Part shown: positions 39,901 to 50,036 of the stretch, piece by piece
How the letters are laid out: the number at the start of each line of letters is the position of its first letter
Numbering within the stretch: position 1 is the first letter of the stretch
NCBI RefSeq assembly: GCF_003337575.1
Contig: NZ_QPJM01000012.1
Location: forward strand, 95,812-159,811
Source: Phyllobacterium bourgognense
Lineage (GTDB): Bacteria > Pseudomonadota > Alphaproteobacteria > Rhizobiales > Rhizobiaceae
DNA: 64,000 bases
Reading direction: 5' to 3'
Made by a program: the position numbers and the translations under genes
Notes under the pieces: model-generated
The model's input: the letters and a program-made list of their open reading frames with translations, nothing else
What the model was told of the DNA's origin: nothing
The model's database searches: none

Positions 39901-42900
39901 CCAAAGCTCGGATTGGCTGCCGAGCCCGCTTGCGATGTTTTCAGATGGCATGCGCAGCGTCTTGTCGGGATAGATCAGGCTCGTCGCGACACGCTGGAAT
40001 TCAGCTGCCTCGTCGGGGTTGATGCCGATGTGGTGAAGGCGAACCTGCGAACTCGTCCACGACAATGAGAATTCACGGGTAAAGCAATCCGGATGACGGA
40101 AGCGGGAGACCACCTCCTCGAGCTCCTGACGGTTGGGACGTACGAGAGTCCAGAAGACCAGCGTAACCTTCTTGTGCGCGGGAACGCGGACGCGGCAACG
40201 CAGAGAAGCGATGGGATCGAGCACAAAACCATGACTGCCGCTGAGTGTTGCACCTTCGTCGAAGGCAGCCGGATTGCGTAGAGAGCGCCCGCGACCGATA
40301 AAGTTGCGCCGGTCGGTTTCAGCCTGAATTTCGCGCATCGCACCGGAACTGTCGCTTACGACATGGGCCATGTGGATGTCCGGATCGTCATTACCCCGCT
40401 TGCGGCGCGTAGCGTAGATGGCGTCGCCACGCTGGTCGATCTCGGTCTCCACAAACATCTTGGCAAATGCCGGGTGCGCGGTATCCGTATCGTCGTTCGT
40501 CAATACCAGTTCGGCGTAAGAGGTGACTTCAATAATGCGGTCTTTGGTGCCGGTGTTGGTAATGACGATACGACGGCCTTCGCCATCGGAATCCGAGGCA
40601 ACAATCGCCTCAACGGTAGAATGGATTGTGCCATTTTCCTTGACGAACTCCGCCTTGTAGTCCGCGAAGATGGATGTGCTCTTTTCGCCTGCAACACGCA
40701 CAGGATCGCCTGTTGCTGACCACCATTCGCCATTTTCGAGATCGCGGAGGAACAGGAATGTACCATAACCGCTTTCGAGGGGATCGGGTTGGAAACGCGT
40801 AATGGCAAGGCCATTCCAGCGACTGTATCCGCCTCCATTGGCAGTGACCATGACGGAATAATGTCCGTTCGACATTATTTGCGTTGCGGTTGGCGCACTC
40901 AAGGGATTCTGGATGAAGCGGATAGAAGCCGTTTCTTCCGAGCTCTCCACCGCCTTGCGCATCGGGTTCTCGGCTTTGGCTTGCAGAACCGGTATTTCGC
41001 GTGGAGCTTTCTCTTGCAGAAGCAGCTCGGCTGCTTCGATTACAGGATCGGCGTGGAAACGCTCACGCATTCGACCTTCAAACACAACATTGTTGACGGC
41101 AACAATCGACATACCGTGATGGTGGGCCATGTAGTTGCGCACCACGGCATATTCGTCATCTTCGCGGACGCGCGATTTGGTAAAGTCTACGGCGTCATAA
41201 AAACCATACTGTCCGAGCGCACCCATGGCACGCAAACGTTGCAGATTCTTGACAGCGGCTGCCGGTTGATACTGGCTGGCCATGATGCTGGCATAGGGCG
41301 CTACAACGTAATTTTTGGAAAGGCCGCGCTTGAGGCCGAGTGTCGGAACCCCGAAATTGGTGTACTGGTAGTTCATCTCCGGGTCGCGGGCGTTATAAGC
41401 CGCTTCGGAAATGCCCCAGGGCAGCCCCTTGGACTCCCCATATTCGATCTGCCGTTGTACGATCAACTTGTTGGTTTGATCCAACATGCTCCCGAGCGGT
41501 TCGATCATGACAAGGGGCGGCATGAGATATTCGAACATCGACCCGGACCATGAAACCAGCGCGCCGCGCCAGCCAACCGGCACCAGCAAACGGCCGAGTT
41601 TGAACCAGTGATCCACCGGAATATCGCCCTTGGCGATGGCAAAGAGGCTGGCCAGACGCGCTTCGGAGGCGAGAAGGTCATAACAACTGGCATCGAGCTC
41701 GTTGGTTTCCACGCGGAAACCGATGGATAAAAGTCGCCGCTCCTTGCGTTCCAGGAAGGTAAAATCGGTGTCGAAAGCGAGTTGCCGCGCTCGTGTCGCG
41801 AGGGTTCCCAGCCGTTCGCGCAGAATGTCTGTGCTTTCGTGACTGCCGATAGCGTCGTCCGTGTGTCCTTGACACGTCTTGACGAGCAGGAGCGCCCACT
41901 CATTGGCGGTGGCGCTAACCGGGCTTTCAAGTTCGCCATGCAATTCTTCAGTCAGGCGCTGGATATCGCCCGCGAAGAGAGCAAGATTGATCGTGCGCAG
42001 CGATGCCGTCTCGGGCTCCTCCTTGATCGTCGTGATTGCCCGGCGGAAGTTGGAAACGCGTTCTTCGAGACGACGGCGCAAGGGTCTCAAAACGCGGCGA
42101 TCATCGGGAATGTCACTGATGGCTTCTTCAAGAATATCGCTGACGTCGAGAACGCCGTCGAGATCGCTCTGTAGATAAACCGAGGGCGCCTCGGCCCATT
42201 TCTCCAGCGCCGATGACAGGGCTACCAGATGGCCTGCCAAATTGCCGCTATCCACTGCCGAAACGTAAAGTGGAAGGAGTGGTCGCAGCGTGGTCGTTTC
42301 GTACCAGTTGTAGAGATGGCCGCGATATTTCTCCATCTTCTCGAGCGTTTCGAGGGTCTGGTCGATGCGGGTCAGGGTCTCGTTAAAACTGATCCAACCG
42401 AAGTCACGGGCTGCGACAGTCGAGAGCAAATACATGCCGATATTGGTAGGCGACGTGCGCGTCGCAATAACAGGATGCGGATCTTCCTGGAAATTGTCCG
42501 GTGGAATGAAGTTCTGCTCTTTGGTGACGAATGTATCGTAGTAGTGCCAGGTACGGCGGGCGAAACGACGCAGTTCACCTTTGTCGGATGAGCGCACGTT
42601 CAAATCATCGAGCGGTTTGGCTGAGCGGCTAACAAGCCACGCAATCACTGGCGATAGCAGCCAGATCAATGCGAAAGGGACAGCGATGAACCAAGCTCGG
42701 CTTTGAACTGCCAAAGGAAGGCCAATGGCGATCAGGGCGACAATTATTGCTGGCCACATGAGTTGCAGGTAATAGCTCAGCGTATCGGGTGAACTCGTCT
42801 TTGCTTGAGCTGCCGCACGCCATTCAAGAAGATGTTTGCGCGAAATGAAAAGGCGATAGAGCGTGCGCACCATCGCATCGAGCATCAGGCAAGCCATATT

Positions 42901-45588
42901 TGCGATGAAGGTGATACGCAGGGCGATGTCGGCTGCCCCTGCAAAAATATCCGTGAGAATCGCCTGGAAGTGCCCCTTGAGCGAAAGGTTCATGTCCGTC
43001 GGCACGAGATTGGTGAACAGGATCATCGTCGGCACGATGAACATGCTGAAAATCATGAAGCATTGCCACAGTGTAGCCAGCCCCGGTGGCAGCAATGTCC
43101 AGCCGGCAATTGAAGCAAGAATCCAGAATATCGGTGTAAGCGAGCGTCGAAGATTGTCGACCATCTTCCAGCGCGTGACAGCAGTCACACCGGGTCTCGT
43201 ACTGAAAAGATAAGGCAGGAGCTGCCAGTCGCCACGCGTCCAGCGATGATGGCGCGAGATATCGACATTGTAGCCCGTGGGGTAATCCTCGACCACTTCG
43301 ACATCACTCACGAGCGCGCTACGCGCATAGCCGCCTTCGAGCAGGTCATGGCTCAGAACCGCGTTTTCGCCGATCTTTCCGTCAAGTGCGGCTTCAAAGA
43401 AATCGATGTCATAAAGACCCTTGCCGGTAAACGTGCCTTCGCCAAGAACGTCTTGGTAGACGTCGGAAACTGCAAAAACGTAAGGGTCTATACCACGATT
43501 GACCGAAAAAACGCGTTGCAGGAACGAGGCATCATCGCCGGTCGTCAGCGAAGGAGTGACGCGAGGCTGCAAGATAGCATAGCCACTGACCACACGGCCT
43601 GCCTTGGCACTGTAGATGGGCCTGTTAAGGGGATGAATGAGCTTGCCGGCCAGGCGATTGACGGAGTCGGGTGTCAGGCGCGTGTCGGAGTCGAGCGTCA
43701 TCACGAACTTGATGTCGGTCGGAACTTCCTCGTTCGACGGGAAATACGTCGTATCCTTGTCGCCGCGCAGCAGCATATTGAGCTCGTGCAATTTGCCGCG
43801 CTTGCGCTCCCAGCCCATCCATCGGTTCTCCTGCGCATTGAACAGGCGCTTGCGATGCAACAGGAAGAAGCGGGGATTGTTTTGCGTGTAGTGCTCGTTG
43901 AGTGCAGTGATTTTCTCCCGCGCATAGTCGAAGATGTCGAGATCATCGTCGGTCTGTTCAAATTTGCTGTCAGCCCAGTCTGTCAAAAGCGCGAAATAGA
44001 CCTCGCCGCGCGGATTGGTGAGATAGTGCACTTCGAGATTGCGGATATGCTCATCGACGGAGTCACGCGAGGTAATCAGCGTCGGCACGGCAACGAGGGT
44101 TTTTGCCTCCTGGGGCAGGCCGTTCTTGTACTCGAAGCCGATGAGCCGCGTCGGCGGCATGAACATCGGTATGATCCAGTTGACGAAACCATTGGCTGTT
44201 TCCATCGTGGGGAATACCGCGAGCAAAGTGAACAGCCAAGTCATGCTGTCGGACAATCCGGCACGGCGCAGGAAATAATTGATCAGTACGAGGATGGCGA
44301 TCGAGAAGAACGAAGCCGGGGCCCACAAGCCGGCGAGGCCCAATCTGCGATAGAACCGCACCCAACGAATAAGAAGTGTCGGCTTGTAGCCACACGTCTC
44401 TTCAAGTTCCGGACGGCCGTCTCCGGCAAGATAATAACCGACATCGCGTCTGCGCTGCTCGGTAACACCGCCTTCGCCAGCGGTCTCTTCAGCACTTTTA
44501 TGTGCGAGTTCGAGAGCCGATTGTGTGATGTCGTGTTCGCTCTTGCCTGAGCGGCGGGCAATCTTTTCAATAGCAACGCGGTAGGCATTGCGAGAATGAA
44601 AGTCGAGCGCATCGAAATTGGAGTTGTCGCGCAGAACGGCATCGACGCCGCTGACTGTCTCAAACCAGGTAATCCAGTCAACGTCATCGATCGCCTTCAG
44701 GCTGCGAATGAGATTGCCCATGCTCACGCCGCCCGTCGATTGGCGTGTATGTTCCTGAATGATGGCATCCTCGGAATCGCTGCCATTCTTTTCGAGCTCG
44801 TCTTCGAGCCACGCAACCGCGGCGCCGGAGTGAGCAGTGCCGCCACGCAAACGGTAGAGCAGATGGGTGGCAAAAGTGCTGTCTTTGGCCGCTGGGGCGT
44901 ACTGCGCCAAAAGCTGCGGGAGGGCGTCTTTTTCAGCGTTCAGCGTGATTTCGTCGGCAACACTATTGGCGTACGCGCGCATGCGGCGGGCACGCTCGAC
45001 GCGCAGCGAAAGACGCCGGGCATTCTCAATCAGAATAAAGCGGACGGCGGATGGAAGTGCCCACAATTCACCGATATGCAGGGGTTCGACCGTCTGGAAG
45101 CCTTCGACGATGGCGCTCAGGCTATTCAGCGAAAACTGGCTGTCTGTATGCGCTACATAAAGCCAGGCAAGAGCCATTACCCGAGGGATGTTGGGCTGAC
45201 TTGCAAGTGGCGGCAGCTGTCTGAAAAATTTCTTGGGCAGGTCGCGCTCGACCTGCTGTATGTTCTGGTCGACCAGGTAATAATTGTCCAAAAGCCACTG
45301 AGCTGCTGGTGTTATCGTTTCACCGTTACGTGCTGCCGCATCGGAGGAACGGTAGGAATGCAGGATCAGCCTGGCGTTTTCGACGGTCCGCTGCTCAAAA
45401 ACCATCGGCTCGTAATCGGGCAATCGAACGTCTTCGCCCTTTGCCACTCTGGTCCCAAGATCCCTCAAATCGTCGATTGATTTATAGTGAGCCCGTATCG
45501 GGTTGGGTTGGACAGCAAAAATCTGACCAACAGTCTTCTTCTGGGATGCAAACGCTTGAAAAAAGCTCAATACGGGCATTGGTTTCAT
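36988..45588 (-). CDS. cgs: Cyclic beta-1,2-glucan synthase (NdvB/ChvB/Cgs)
   Basis: A 2866-residue inner-membrane enzyme making periplasmic cyclic beta-1,2-glucan from UDP-glucose, through initiation, elongation, chain-length control and cyclisation on one polypeptide. After an N-terminal region, membrane segments lie near 419-480, 830-870 and 955-1005. The GT84 domain between has LVAVPTLITSRDSVDEHI, the metal-binding TLDSDTRLTPDS near 632, and HHRWTRGDWQ near 780. The C-terminal half contains carbohydrate-binding glycoside hydrolase 94-like domains, with TGDWNDGMNRVG near 2546, which control chain length by phosphorolysis. Length equals that known for Brucella Cgs (2867) and exceeds Sinorhizobium NdvB slightly. 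The start may be ATG 45588 or the ATG three codons on. In relatives this polymer is needed for osmotic adaptation and host interaction; no cgt/ndvA transporter gene is adjacent. Confidence 0.97.
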   Translation of the reverse strand: MKPMPVLSFFQAFASQKKTVGQIFAVQPNPIRAHYKSIDDLRDLGTRVAKGEDVRLPDYEPMVFEQRTVENARLILHSYRSSDAAARNGETITPAAQWLLDNYYLVDQNIQQVERDLPKKFFRQLPPLASQPNIPRVMALAWLYVAHTDSQFSLNSLSAIVEGFQTVEPLHIGELWALPSAVRFILIENARRLSLRVERARRMRAYANSVADEITLNAEKDALPQLLAQYAPAAKDSTFATHLLYRLRGGTAHSGAAVAWLEDELEKNGSDSEDAIIQEHTRQSTGGVSMGNLIRSLKAIDDVDWITWFETVSGVDAVLRDNSNFDALDFHSRNAYRVAIEKIARRSGKSEHDITQSALELAHKSAEETAGEGGVTEQRRRDVGYYLAGDGRPELEETCGYKPTLLIRWVRFYRRLGLAGLWAPASFFSIAILVLINYFLRRAGLSDSMTWLFTLLAVFPTMETANGFVNWIIPMFMPPTRLIGFEYKNGLPQEAKTLVAVPTLITSRDSVDEHIRNLEVHYLTNPRGEVYFALLTDWADSKFEQTDDDLDIFDYAREKITALNEHYTQNNPRFFLLHRKRLFNAQENRWMGWERKRGKLHELNMLLRGDKDTTYFPSNEEVPTDIKFVMTLDSDTRLTPDSVNRLAGKLIHPLNRPIYSAKAGRVVSGYAILQPRVTPSLTTGDDASFLQRVFSVNRGIDPYVFAVSDVYQDVLGEGTFTGKGLYDIDFFEAALDGKIGENAVLSHDLLEGGYARSALVSDVEVVEDYPTGYNVDISRHHRWTRGDWQLLPYLFSTRPGVTAVTRWKMVDNLRRSLTPIFWILASIAGWTLLPPGLATLWQCFMIFSMFIVPTMILFTNLVPTDMNLSLKGHFQAILTDIFAGAADIALRITFIANMACLMLDAMVRTLYRLFISRKHLLEWRAAAQAKTSSPDTLSYYLQLMWPAIIVALIAIGLPLAVQSRAWFIAVPFALIWLLSPVIAWLVSRSAKPLDDLNVRSSDKGELRRFARRTWHYYDTFVTKEQNFIPPDNFQEDPHPVIATRTSPTNIGMYLLSTVAARDFGWISFNETLTRIDQTLETLEKMEKYRGHLYNWYETTTLRPLLPLYVSAVDSGNLAGHLVALSSALEKWAEAPSVYLQSDLDGVLDVSDILEEAISDIPDDRRVLRPLRRRLEERVSNFRRAITTIKEEPETASLRTINLALFAGDIQRLTEELHGELESPVSATANEWALLLVKTCQGHTDDAIGSHESTDILRERLGTLATRARQLAFDTDFTFLERKERRLLSIGFRVETNELDASCYDLLASEARLASLFAIAKGDIPVDHWFKLGRLLVPVGWRGALVSWSGSMFEYLMPPLVMIEPLGSMLDQTNKLIVQRQIEYGESKGLPWGISEAAYNARDPEMNYQYTNFGVPTLGLKRGLSKNYVVAPYASIMASQYQPAAAVKNLQRLRAMGALGQYGFYDAVDFTKSRVREDDEYAVVRNYMAHHHGMSIVAVNNVVFEGRMRERFHADPVIEAAELLLQEKAPREIPVLQAKAENPMRKAVESSEETASIRFIQNPLSAPTATQIMSNGHYSVMVTANGGGYSRWNGLAITRFQPDPLESGYGTFLFLRDLENGEWWSATGDPVRVAGEKSTSIFADYKAEFVKENGTIHSTVEAIVASDSDGEGRRIVITNTGTKDRIIEVTSYAELVLTNDDTDTAHPAFAKMFVETEIDQRGDAIYATRRKRGNDDPDIHMAHVVSDSSGAMREIQAETDRRNFIGRGRSLRNPAAFDEGATLSGSHGFVLDPIASLRCRVRVPAHKKVTLVFWTLVRPNRQELEEVVSRFRHPDCFTREFSLSWTSSQVRLHHIGINPDEAAEFQRVATSLIYPDKTLRMPSENIASGLGSQSELWPMSISGDFPILALRIDDEADMETLRNLLKAHEYWRAKGLVVDVVVINERSFSYAQDFQRGLEAICENSRARGAQLGPRVHIFTVRKDQMSDASYNTLLAAARIVMHAQNGSLSEQLKRMAGLSADLVPVTETRGKSIIAADIENNDLRGIAPAPTQLMNKRRPKISADDLSFWNGFGGFDMKNGEYVVRLGGLVSTPQPWINVISNPNFGFHVSAEGAGFTWSGNSRDYQLTQWSNDPVINRSGEAIYVVDTDKNIAFSPTASVLRDPSVQYETRHGQGYSTFTSRHGNIGLELTHTVDPDQPVRLSSLKITNNGGTAKQLRVYGFVEWVLGNARAKTAPFIVPSCDAETGVLFARNPYGTDRRERVAFFAASVKPQSYTADRAEFFGALGSVDRPDAVLQAKRLSKLVEAGGDPCAALAVDIKIAAGETQELVFYMGDAGSRDEAREILAGHSKRPFEDTLSSSRAIWTDFLDGLQVDTPDDAFNVMVNRWLPYQSLACRIWARSAFYQASGAFGFRDQLQDTLSMLILDPSLARNQILNVSARQFKEGDVQHWWLPTTGAGVRTKISDDVVWLGYAIAHYTSVTGDMSILDEQVAFIEGRALETGEHDAFYQPTISDEKVSVYEHAARALDLAVARTGSHGLPLMLTGDWNDGMNRVGEDGKGESIWLGWFLISTLRDVLPIARHFKDKERIQRWEVHIESLKASLEKDGWDGEWYRRGYFDDGAPLGSKKSDECKIDSIAQSWSVISGYGDPDRSKRAMHSVATHLVDDDVDIIKLFTPPFNKTRHDPGYIKSYPVGVRENGGQYTHAATWAVLAMAKLGDADEAYRWFKKLNPVNHSLTMDKAEFYRVEPYVVAADVYSVDPMRGRGGWTWYTGSAGWLYRVATEGILGISRRNGKLFVEPALPSEWNGFSFVLRNGEARYSIEVKSASKGAGKITVNGKKLTKAENGIPLQPTGEHKVIIEVPVS

Positions 45589-45861
45589 TTCAGTTTGGAA
45601 GAAAGAATCTTCGGGATTGGAGCACTCGGGCGATCAGGGGCCGATCGTCCACGTTCAGTTTATGGTCTAATCAGGTCATGGCAATTAAGCTATCACCACT
45701 TTTATCGTTAGCGATCAGTTTTGATGAAAATGAGTCAGATTTCTATTAGTCTTTGTACGCAATTATGGAGCTTCTGCACAAGGGAAAGCCGCTGCATCGG
45801 CGTGTCACAGCTGAATGGCCAGGGCCGTTGCGATAAATGGAAGACCATTGACTGTAACAAA
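45589..45861. other. Gene-free interval between cgs and the cysA terminator
   Basis: About 270 bases, AT-rich in the middle, holding presumably the cgs promoter. I see no gene, no repeated element and no convincing hexamer pair in it. Confidence 0.6.
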
Positions 45862-45891
45862 AAAGACCGGGATTTGGCTATCCCGGTCTTT
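45862..45891 (-). terminator. Intrinsic terminator of the sulfate transporter operon
   Basis: Arms AAAGACCGGGAT (45862-45873) and ATCCCGGTCTTT (45880-45891) form a perfect 12-bp stem with a 6-base loop. On the minus strand it is followed by TTTTTTG, 17 bases after the cysA stop. Confidence 0.93.
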
Positions 45892-45908
45892 CGCTAAATT
45901 CGGTCACA

Positions 45909-46946
45909 TCAGCTCTTCGGGAACACGCGCCAATGTTTGGGGCGAAAAGCGATGCGGCTTGTTTCCGTTGCCGGATGGTCCGCGGGAATTTCGATCTCCA
46001 CATGATCGGTTGCCCCAGCTATTGCGAGCTCGATGCGCCGCGTTGCACCGACACGGCGGCTCGCAACGACAGTACCGGCGATGCCTCTGTTGGAGGCGTC
46101 GATAAGTTCGATATCGTGCGGTCTGAAATACAACATTCCTTCGCCGTCAGGTCGATCGCTTGAAATGCCCAACGCCTGGCCATCAAACCACAACTCGCCG
46201 TTCTTGATCTGAACTTCCGTGGAACTCGACTCGCCGATGAAGCTATAGACAAACGGTGAATTCGGCCGGTCATAGACCTCATCGGGGGTGCCGATCTGCT
46301 CTATCCTGCCTTGGCTCATGACCACAACGCGGTCAGCCAATTCCAGCGCCTCGTCCTGATCGTGTGTCACGAAAACGGTCGTGTGTTTGGTCTTGTCGTG
46401 AATCTCGCGCAACCAGCGGCGAAGTTCTTTGCGGACCTTCGCGTCAAGCGCGCCAAAGGGTTCATCCAGCAACAACACACGCGGTTCGATAGCCATGGCA
46501 CGGGCGAGCGCGACGCGTTGACGCTGGCCGCCTGAGAGCTGCGCCGGATAGCGTTTTTCAAGGCCGGAGAGCTGCACGAAGTCCAGAAGTTCCGACGAGC
46601 GTCGACGAATTTCGTCCTTGCTTGGCCGGCTTGAACCCGGGCGTACCTTCAAGCCGAAGCTGACATTGTCAATCACTGTCATGTGACGGAACAGAGCATA
46701 GTGTTGAAAGACGAAGCCGACATTCCTCTCCTGCACGGACTTCAGTGAAGCATCCTCGTCGCCAAAGAAAACCTTACCCTCGGTGGGAGTTTCAAGCCCA
46801 GCAATCAGGCGCAACAGTGTGGTCTTGCCGGATCCGGACGGACCGAGCAGCGCAATGAGTTCGCCAGAATTGATATCAAGTGAAACGTCGTGCAGCGCTG
46901 GAAACCGATCGAATTCCTTGCGCACACCACTTACACGAACATCCAT
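45909..46946 (-). CDS. cysA: Sulfate/thiosulfate ABC transporter, ATP-binding protein
   Basis: A 345-residue ATPase energising sulfate import. Walker [11 protein letters not shown]-loop [12 protein letters not shown], signature [16 protein letters not shown], Walker [14 protein letters not shown]-loop [19 protein letters not shown]; the C-terminal part (residues ~240-345) is a TOBE-like regulatory domain with [10 protein letters not shown]. The sequence [21 protein letters not shown] is typical of CysA. Last gene of sbp-cysT-cysW-cysA, 12 bases after cysW, then a strong terminator. AAAGGGGG precedes the ATG. Confidence 0.94.
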   Translation of the reverse strand: MDVRVSGVRKEFDRFPALHDVSLDINSGELIALLGPSGSGKTTLLRLIAGLETPTEGKVFFGDEDASLKSVQERNVGFVFQHYALFRHMTVIDNVSFGLKVRPGSSRPSKDEIRRRSSELLDFVQLSGLEKRYPAQLSGGQRQRVALARAMAIEPRVLLLDEPFGALDAKVRKELRRWLREIHDKTKHTTVFVTHDQDEALELADRVVVMSQGRIEQIGTPDEVYDRPNSPFVYSFIGESSSTEVQIKNGELWFDGQALGISSDRPDGEGMLYFRPHDIELIDASNRGIAGTVVASRRVGATRRIELAIAGATDHVEIEIPADHPATETSRIAFRPKHWRVFPKS

Positions 46947-46958
46947 AAATAACCCCCT

Positions 46959-47840
46959 TTAGTGTCCGCCAACTGCACGTAGCTCCGCGCCGTATCTCAG
47001 CTCCAGCAGAGTCTTGAGAACGAGTGTTACCAGCGCAAGAAGCGCAAGAAGCGAAGCCACTGCGAAAGCAGCGACAAAATTATATTCATTGTAAAGAATT
47101 TCGACATGCAGCGGCATCGTGTTGGTGAGGCCCCTGATATGTCCTGAAACGACAGATACTGCGCCAAATTCTCCCATGGCCCGGGCGTTGCATAAAAGTA
47201 CGCCATAGAGCAAGCCCCATTTGATGTTTGGGAGCGTGACGTGCCAGAACGTCTGCCAGCCATTGGCTCCGAGCGACAAGGCGGCCTCTTCATCGGTCGT
47301 GCCTTGCTCTTGCATGAGCGGGATCAATTCTCTCGCGACAAATGGGAAAGTGACGAACATGGTCGCCAGCACGATTCCGGGCACTGCAAAAAGGATCTCG
47401 ATGCCCTGTGATTTTAGCCACGGGCCTAGTGCGGATTGTGAACTGAACAACAACACATATACGAGGCCGGAAATGACCGGCGATACCGAAAACGGCAGAT
47501 CGATCAATGTGGTCAGGAAGGCCTTGCCCTTGAATTCGAATTTGGCAATCGCCCACGCTGCGACAACGCCGAAAACAACGTTGAGCGGTACCGCGATGGA
47601 AGCGACCAGCAGTGTCAGACGAATGGCTGCCTGAGCATCAGGTTCTGAAAATGCAGCCAAATATTCAGTGGGTCCCTTGCGAAAAGCTTCGACAAAAACC
47701 GATACGAGCGGGAGCACAAGAAACAGCGCAAGAAAGGCCAACGCGATACCTGTCAAAACGAAGCGTGCCGTACGCCGCTCGGTGGTCGCGTGCCGAGCTG
47801 TAGCCGTCGGGTCTGTGACGGGGCCAGATTCAAGCGCCAT
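46959..47840 (-). CDS. cysW: Sulfate ABC transporter permease CysW
   Basis: A 293-residue inner-membrane permease with about six hydrophobic segments and the EAA loop GATDEEAALSLGANGWQTFW-like block (here EEAALSLGANGWQTFWHVTL), plus NARAMGEFGAVSVVSG, which distinguishes CysW from CysT. The start is placed at ATG 47838-47840 because GGAGGAGG is at proper distance; an ATG two codons earlier is too close to it. It overlaps the end of cysT by 11 bases, so translation is coupled. Confidence 0.93.
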   Translation of the reverse strand: MALESGPVTDPTATARHATTERRTARFVLTGIALAFLALFLVLPLVSVFVEAFRKGPTEYLAAFSEPDAQAAIRLTLLVASIAVPLNVVFGVVAAWAIAKFEFKGKAFLTTLIDLPFSVSPVISGLVYVLLFSSQSALGPWLKSQGIEILFAVPGIVLATMFVTFPFVARELIPLMQEQGTTDEEAALSLGANGWQTFWHVTLPNIKWGLLYGVLLCNARAMGEFGAVSVVSGHIRGLTNTMPLHVEILYNEYNFVAAFAVASLLALLALVTLVLKTLLELRYGAELRAVGGH

Positions 47841-48690
47841 AACCATACCTCCTCCGGCTCCATGCCTGAATGAGATTGATGACGAAAAGCATGAAAAATG
47901 AGATCAACAGCATGATCGTAGCAATCGCGGTCGCACCCGCATAATCAAATTCCTCTAGTCGGATCACAATCAAAAGCGGCGCAATTTCTGAGACATAGGG
48001 AAGGTTTCCGGCGATAAAGATCACAGAACCGTATTCACCCACCGCCCTCGCAAATGCCAGCGCAAATCCGGTCAGGATGGCCGGCTGCAAGCCCGGCAAG
48101 AGTACCCGTGTAATGGTCTGGAAGCGGTTGGCGCCGAGTGTCGCTGCAGCTTCTTCGACTTCCTTGCGGATTTCCTCCATCACTGGCTGAACAGTCCGCA
48201 CCACAAAGGGCAGACCGATAAAGATCAGGGCGATGGTTATGCCGATCGGCGTGAAAGCAACCTTGATCCCGATCAAATCGAGCCAGCGGCCGATCCAGCC
48301 GTTTTTCGAATAAAGCGCCGTCAGCGCAATGCCGGCAACAGCCGTCGGCAAGGCAAACGGTAGATCGACGATGGCATCGACAATTCTGCGGCCTGGAAAC
48401 CGGTAGCGCACCAGTACCCACGCAACGATGATACCGAAGATAACGTTGATCACAGCAGCAATAAGGGATGTGCCAAAGCTGATTTTCAGCGCATTTACGG
48501 TTCGAGGATCAGTCGCTACATGCCAAAATCCGGGAAAGCCTAATGAAGCCGAGCGCAAGACAAGGCCTGTTAAAGGAATAAGAACGATGAGTGCGAGGTA
48601 GGCAAGAGTGAAGCCGAGCGCCATTCCAAATCCCGGAATAACGCTCGGCTGCTTAAACCGCCAACCCGCTTTCGCAAGGTTGGATGTCAT
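47830..48690 (-). CDS. cysT: Sulfate ABC transporter permease CysT (CysU)
   Basis: A 286-residue permease partner of CysW. After a short N-terminus (MTSNLAKAGWRFKQPSVIPGFG) about six membrane segments follow, with the EAA loop EEAAATLGANRFQTITRVLLP and FARAVGEYGSVIFIAGNLP, a CysT feature. The start ATG at 48688-48690, 4 bases beyond the sbp stop, is chosen because the upstream frame overlaps sbp and is unlike CysT; the ribosome site is weak, so translation may depend on sbp. Confidence 0.92.
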   Translation of the reverse strand: MTSNLAKAGWRFKQPSVIPGFGMALGFTLAYLALIVLIPLTGLVLRSASLGFPGFWHVATDPRTVNALKISFGTSLIAAVINVIFGIIVAWVLVRYRFPGRRIVDAIVDLPFALPTAVAGIALTALYSKNGWIGRWLDLIGIKVAFTPIGITIALIFIGLPFVVRTVQPVMEEIRKEVEEAAATLGANRFQTITRVLLPGLQPAILTGFALAFARAVGEYGSVIFIAGNLPYVSEIAPLLIVIRLEEFDYAGATAIATIMLLISFFMLFVINLIQAWSRRRYGYGA

Positions 48691-48694
48691 GCTG

Positions 48695-49723
48695 TTACTG
48701 TTTCGGCTTGTAAATCTGGTCAAAGGTTCCGCCATCTCCGAAGTGATAGGGCTGTGCCTTTGCCCATCCGCCGAAGATTGGATCATCGATCGTAACCAGT
48801 TTCAACTCCGGTAATTTTTTGATTAGCTCTGGTGCTACCAGTCCAGGCTCGGAGGGACGATAAAAGTGCTTGGCTGCAATCTCCTGGCCCTCCTTGGAAT
48901 ACAGATATCCAAGATAGGCTTCAGCGACCTTGCGAGTGCCTTTTGCATCGACATTCGCATCGACCACGGCAACCGAAGGCTGGGCGAGAATCGAGCTGGG
49001 CGGAACGACGATATCAAATTTGTCGTCGCCGAATTCGGCCGATGCCAGGTAAGCCTCATTTTCCCAGGCGAGCAATACATCACCAAGTTCGCGCTGGGCG
49101 AATGTATTGGTCGCGCCGCGTGCACCGGAATCAAGCACGGGAACGTGCTGGAACAAATTTCCAATATATTCCTTGATCTTGGCTTCATCGCCGCCGTACT
49201 GCGCGTTGGCCCAAGCCCAGGCCGCAAGGTAATTCCAGCGGGCGCCACCGGACGTTTTAGGATTAGGCGTGATCACCTCTACACCGTCTTTAACGAGGTC
49301 CCCCCAATCCTTGATCCCCTTCGGATTACCCTTGCGCACGAGAAAAACGATCGTCGACGTGTAGGGCGCAGAGTTGTGCGGAAATTTCTTGATCCAGTCG
49401 GGGTTGATCTTCTTGGCCTTGACGATGGCATTTACATCGCTTTCAAGCGCCAGCGTCACAACATCGGCGTCCAGTCCGTCAATGACGGAACGTGCCTGGG
49501 CACCCGATCCGCCGTGAGACGCCTGGATAGTCACTGTCTCGCCCGTGTCGGCTTTCCATTTGGCTGCGAACGCCGCATTGAAATCTTTATAAAGTTCACG
49601 TGTCGGGTCGTAAGACACGTTTAAAAGGGTGGTGTCCGCGTTGGCAGCAGACATCGGCTGAATGGCGACCGTTGCTGAAAGCAATACAGCCGCCAGTGCT
49701 ATGGAAAATCGGGAATGTTTCAT
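48695..49723 (-). CDS. sbp: Periplasmic sulfate-binding protein
   Basis: A 342-residue secreted protein binding sulfate. A signal peptide of about 29 residues ends NADT; the mature part starts with [17 protein letters not shown] and has [46 protein letters not shown] and YRPSEPGLV, all characteristic of Sbp/CysP. It is the first gene of the sulfate operon, with GGAGG before the ATG. The upstream 310 bp contain the operon promoter, and a 12-bp palindrome about 90 bases above the start. Sbp (sulfate) is favoured over CysP (thiosulfate) on overall pattern, not certain. Confidence 0.92.
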   Translation of the reverse strand: MKHSRFSIALAAVLLSATVAIQPMSAANADTTLLNVSYDPTRELYKDFNAAFAAKWKADTGETVTIQASHGGSGAQARSVIDGLDADVVTLALESDVNAIVKAKKINPDWIKKFPHNSAPYTSTIVFLVRKGNPKGIKDWGDLVKDGVEVITPNPKTSGGARWNYLAAWAWANAQYGGDEAKIKEYIGNLFQHVPVLDSGARGATNTFAQRELGDVLLAWENEAYLASAEFGDDKFDIVVPPSSILAQPSVAVVDANVDAKGTRKVAEAYLGYLYSKEGQEIAAKHFYRPSEPGLVAPELIKKLPELKLVTIDDPIFGGWAKAQPYHFGDGGTFDQIYKPKQ

Positions 49724-50036
49724 GCCTGCCTCCGTATGATTAGAACTGAAGCGTAGCAGAGCGCTCCCAAATAGGGGCGTTAGAAAGAATTCCTTTTACA
49801 GTGAAAAATTAGAATATTCTACCGGATCGGCATAGTCTACTGAAACAGTCGTCTATTATGTGCGAGCATAGGATTCTCTCAAACTTAAGTAGCACGGCCG
49901 TTTGTGGCCGATTGAGAAGGTCGCTGCGGTCTTTTTCTGGAAAATGCGACCATACTGGAATAATCGTCCCGCCCGGAAAGACACGAGCGAGCCGCGTGTT
50001 TTCGGCCGATCGAGCTGCGTAGACTCGCTCGGATGC
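49724..50036. promoter_or_regulatory. Gene-free upstream region of the sulfate operon with a 12-bp palindrome
   Basis: A gap of about 310 bases. The perfect palindrome TAGAATATTCTA lies at 49810-49821, 87-98 bases above the sbp start, in an AT-rich stretch suited to a promoter. At the other end, arms CGAGCGAG (49984-49991) and CTCGCTCG (50024-50031) form a hairpin just after the stop codon of the small gene at 50037, a possible terminator. Regulator identity is unknown. Confidence 0.4.

Noticed and set aside
43246..44550. Plus-strand frame of 434 codons inside the glucan synthase gene
   Set aside because: Antisense to the conserved GT84 region; no family features and no ribosome site of note.
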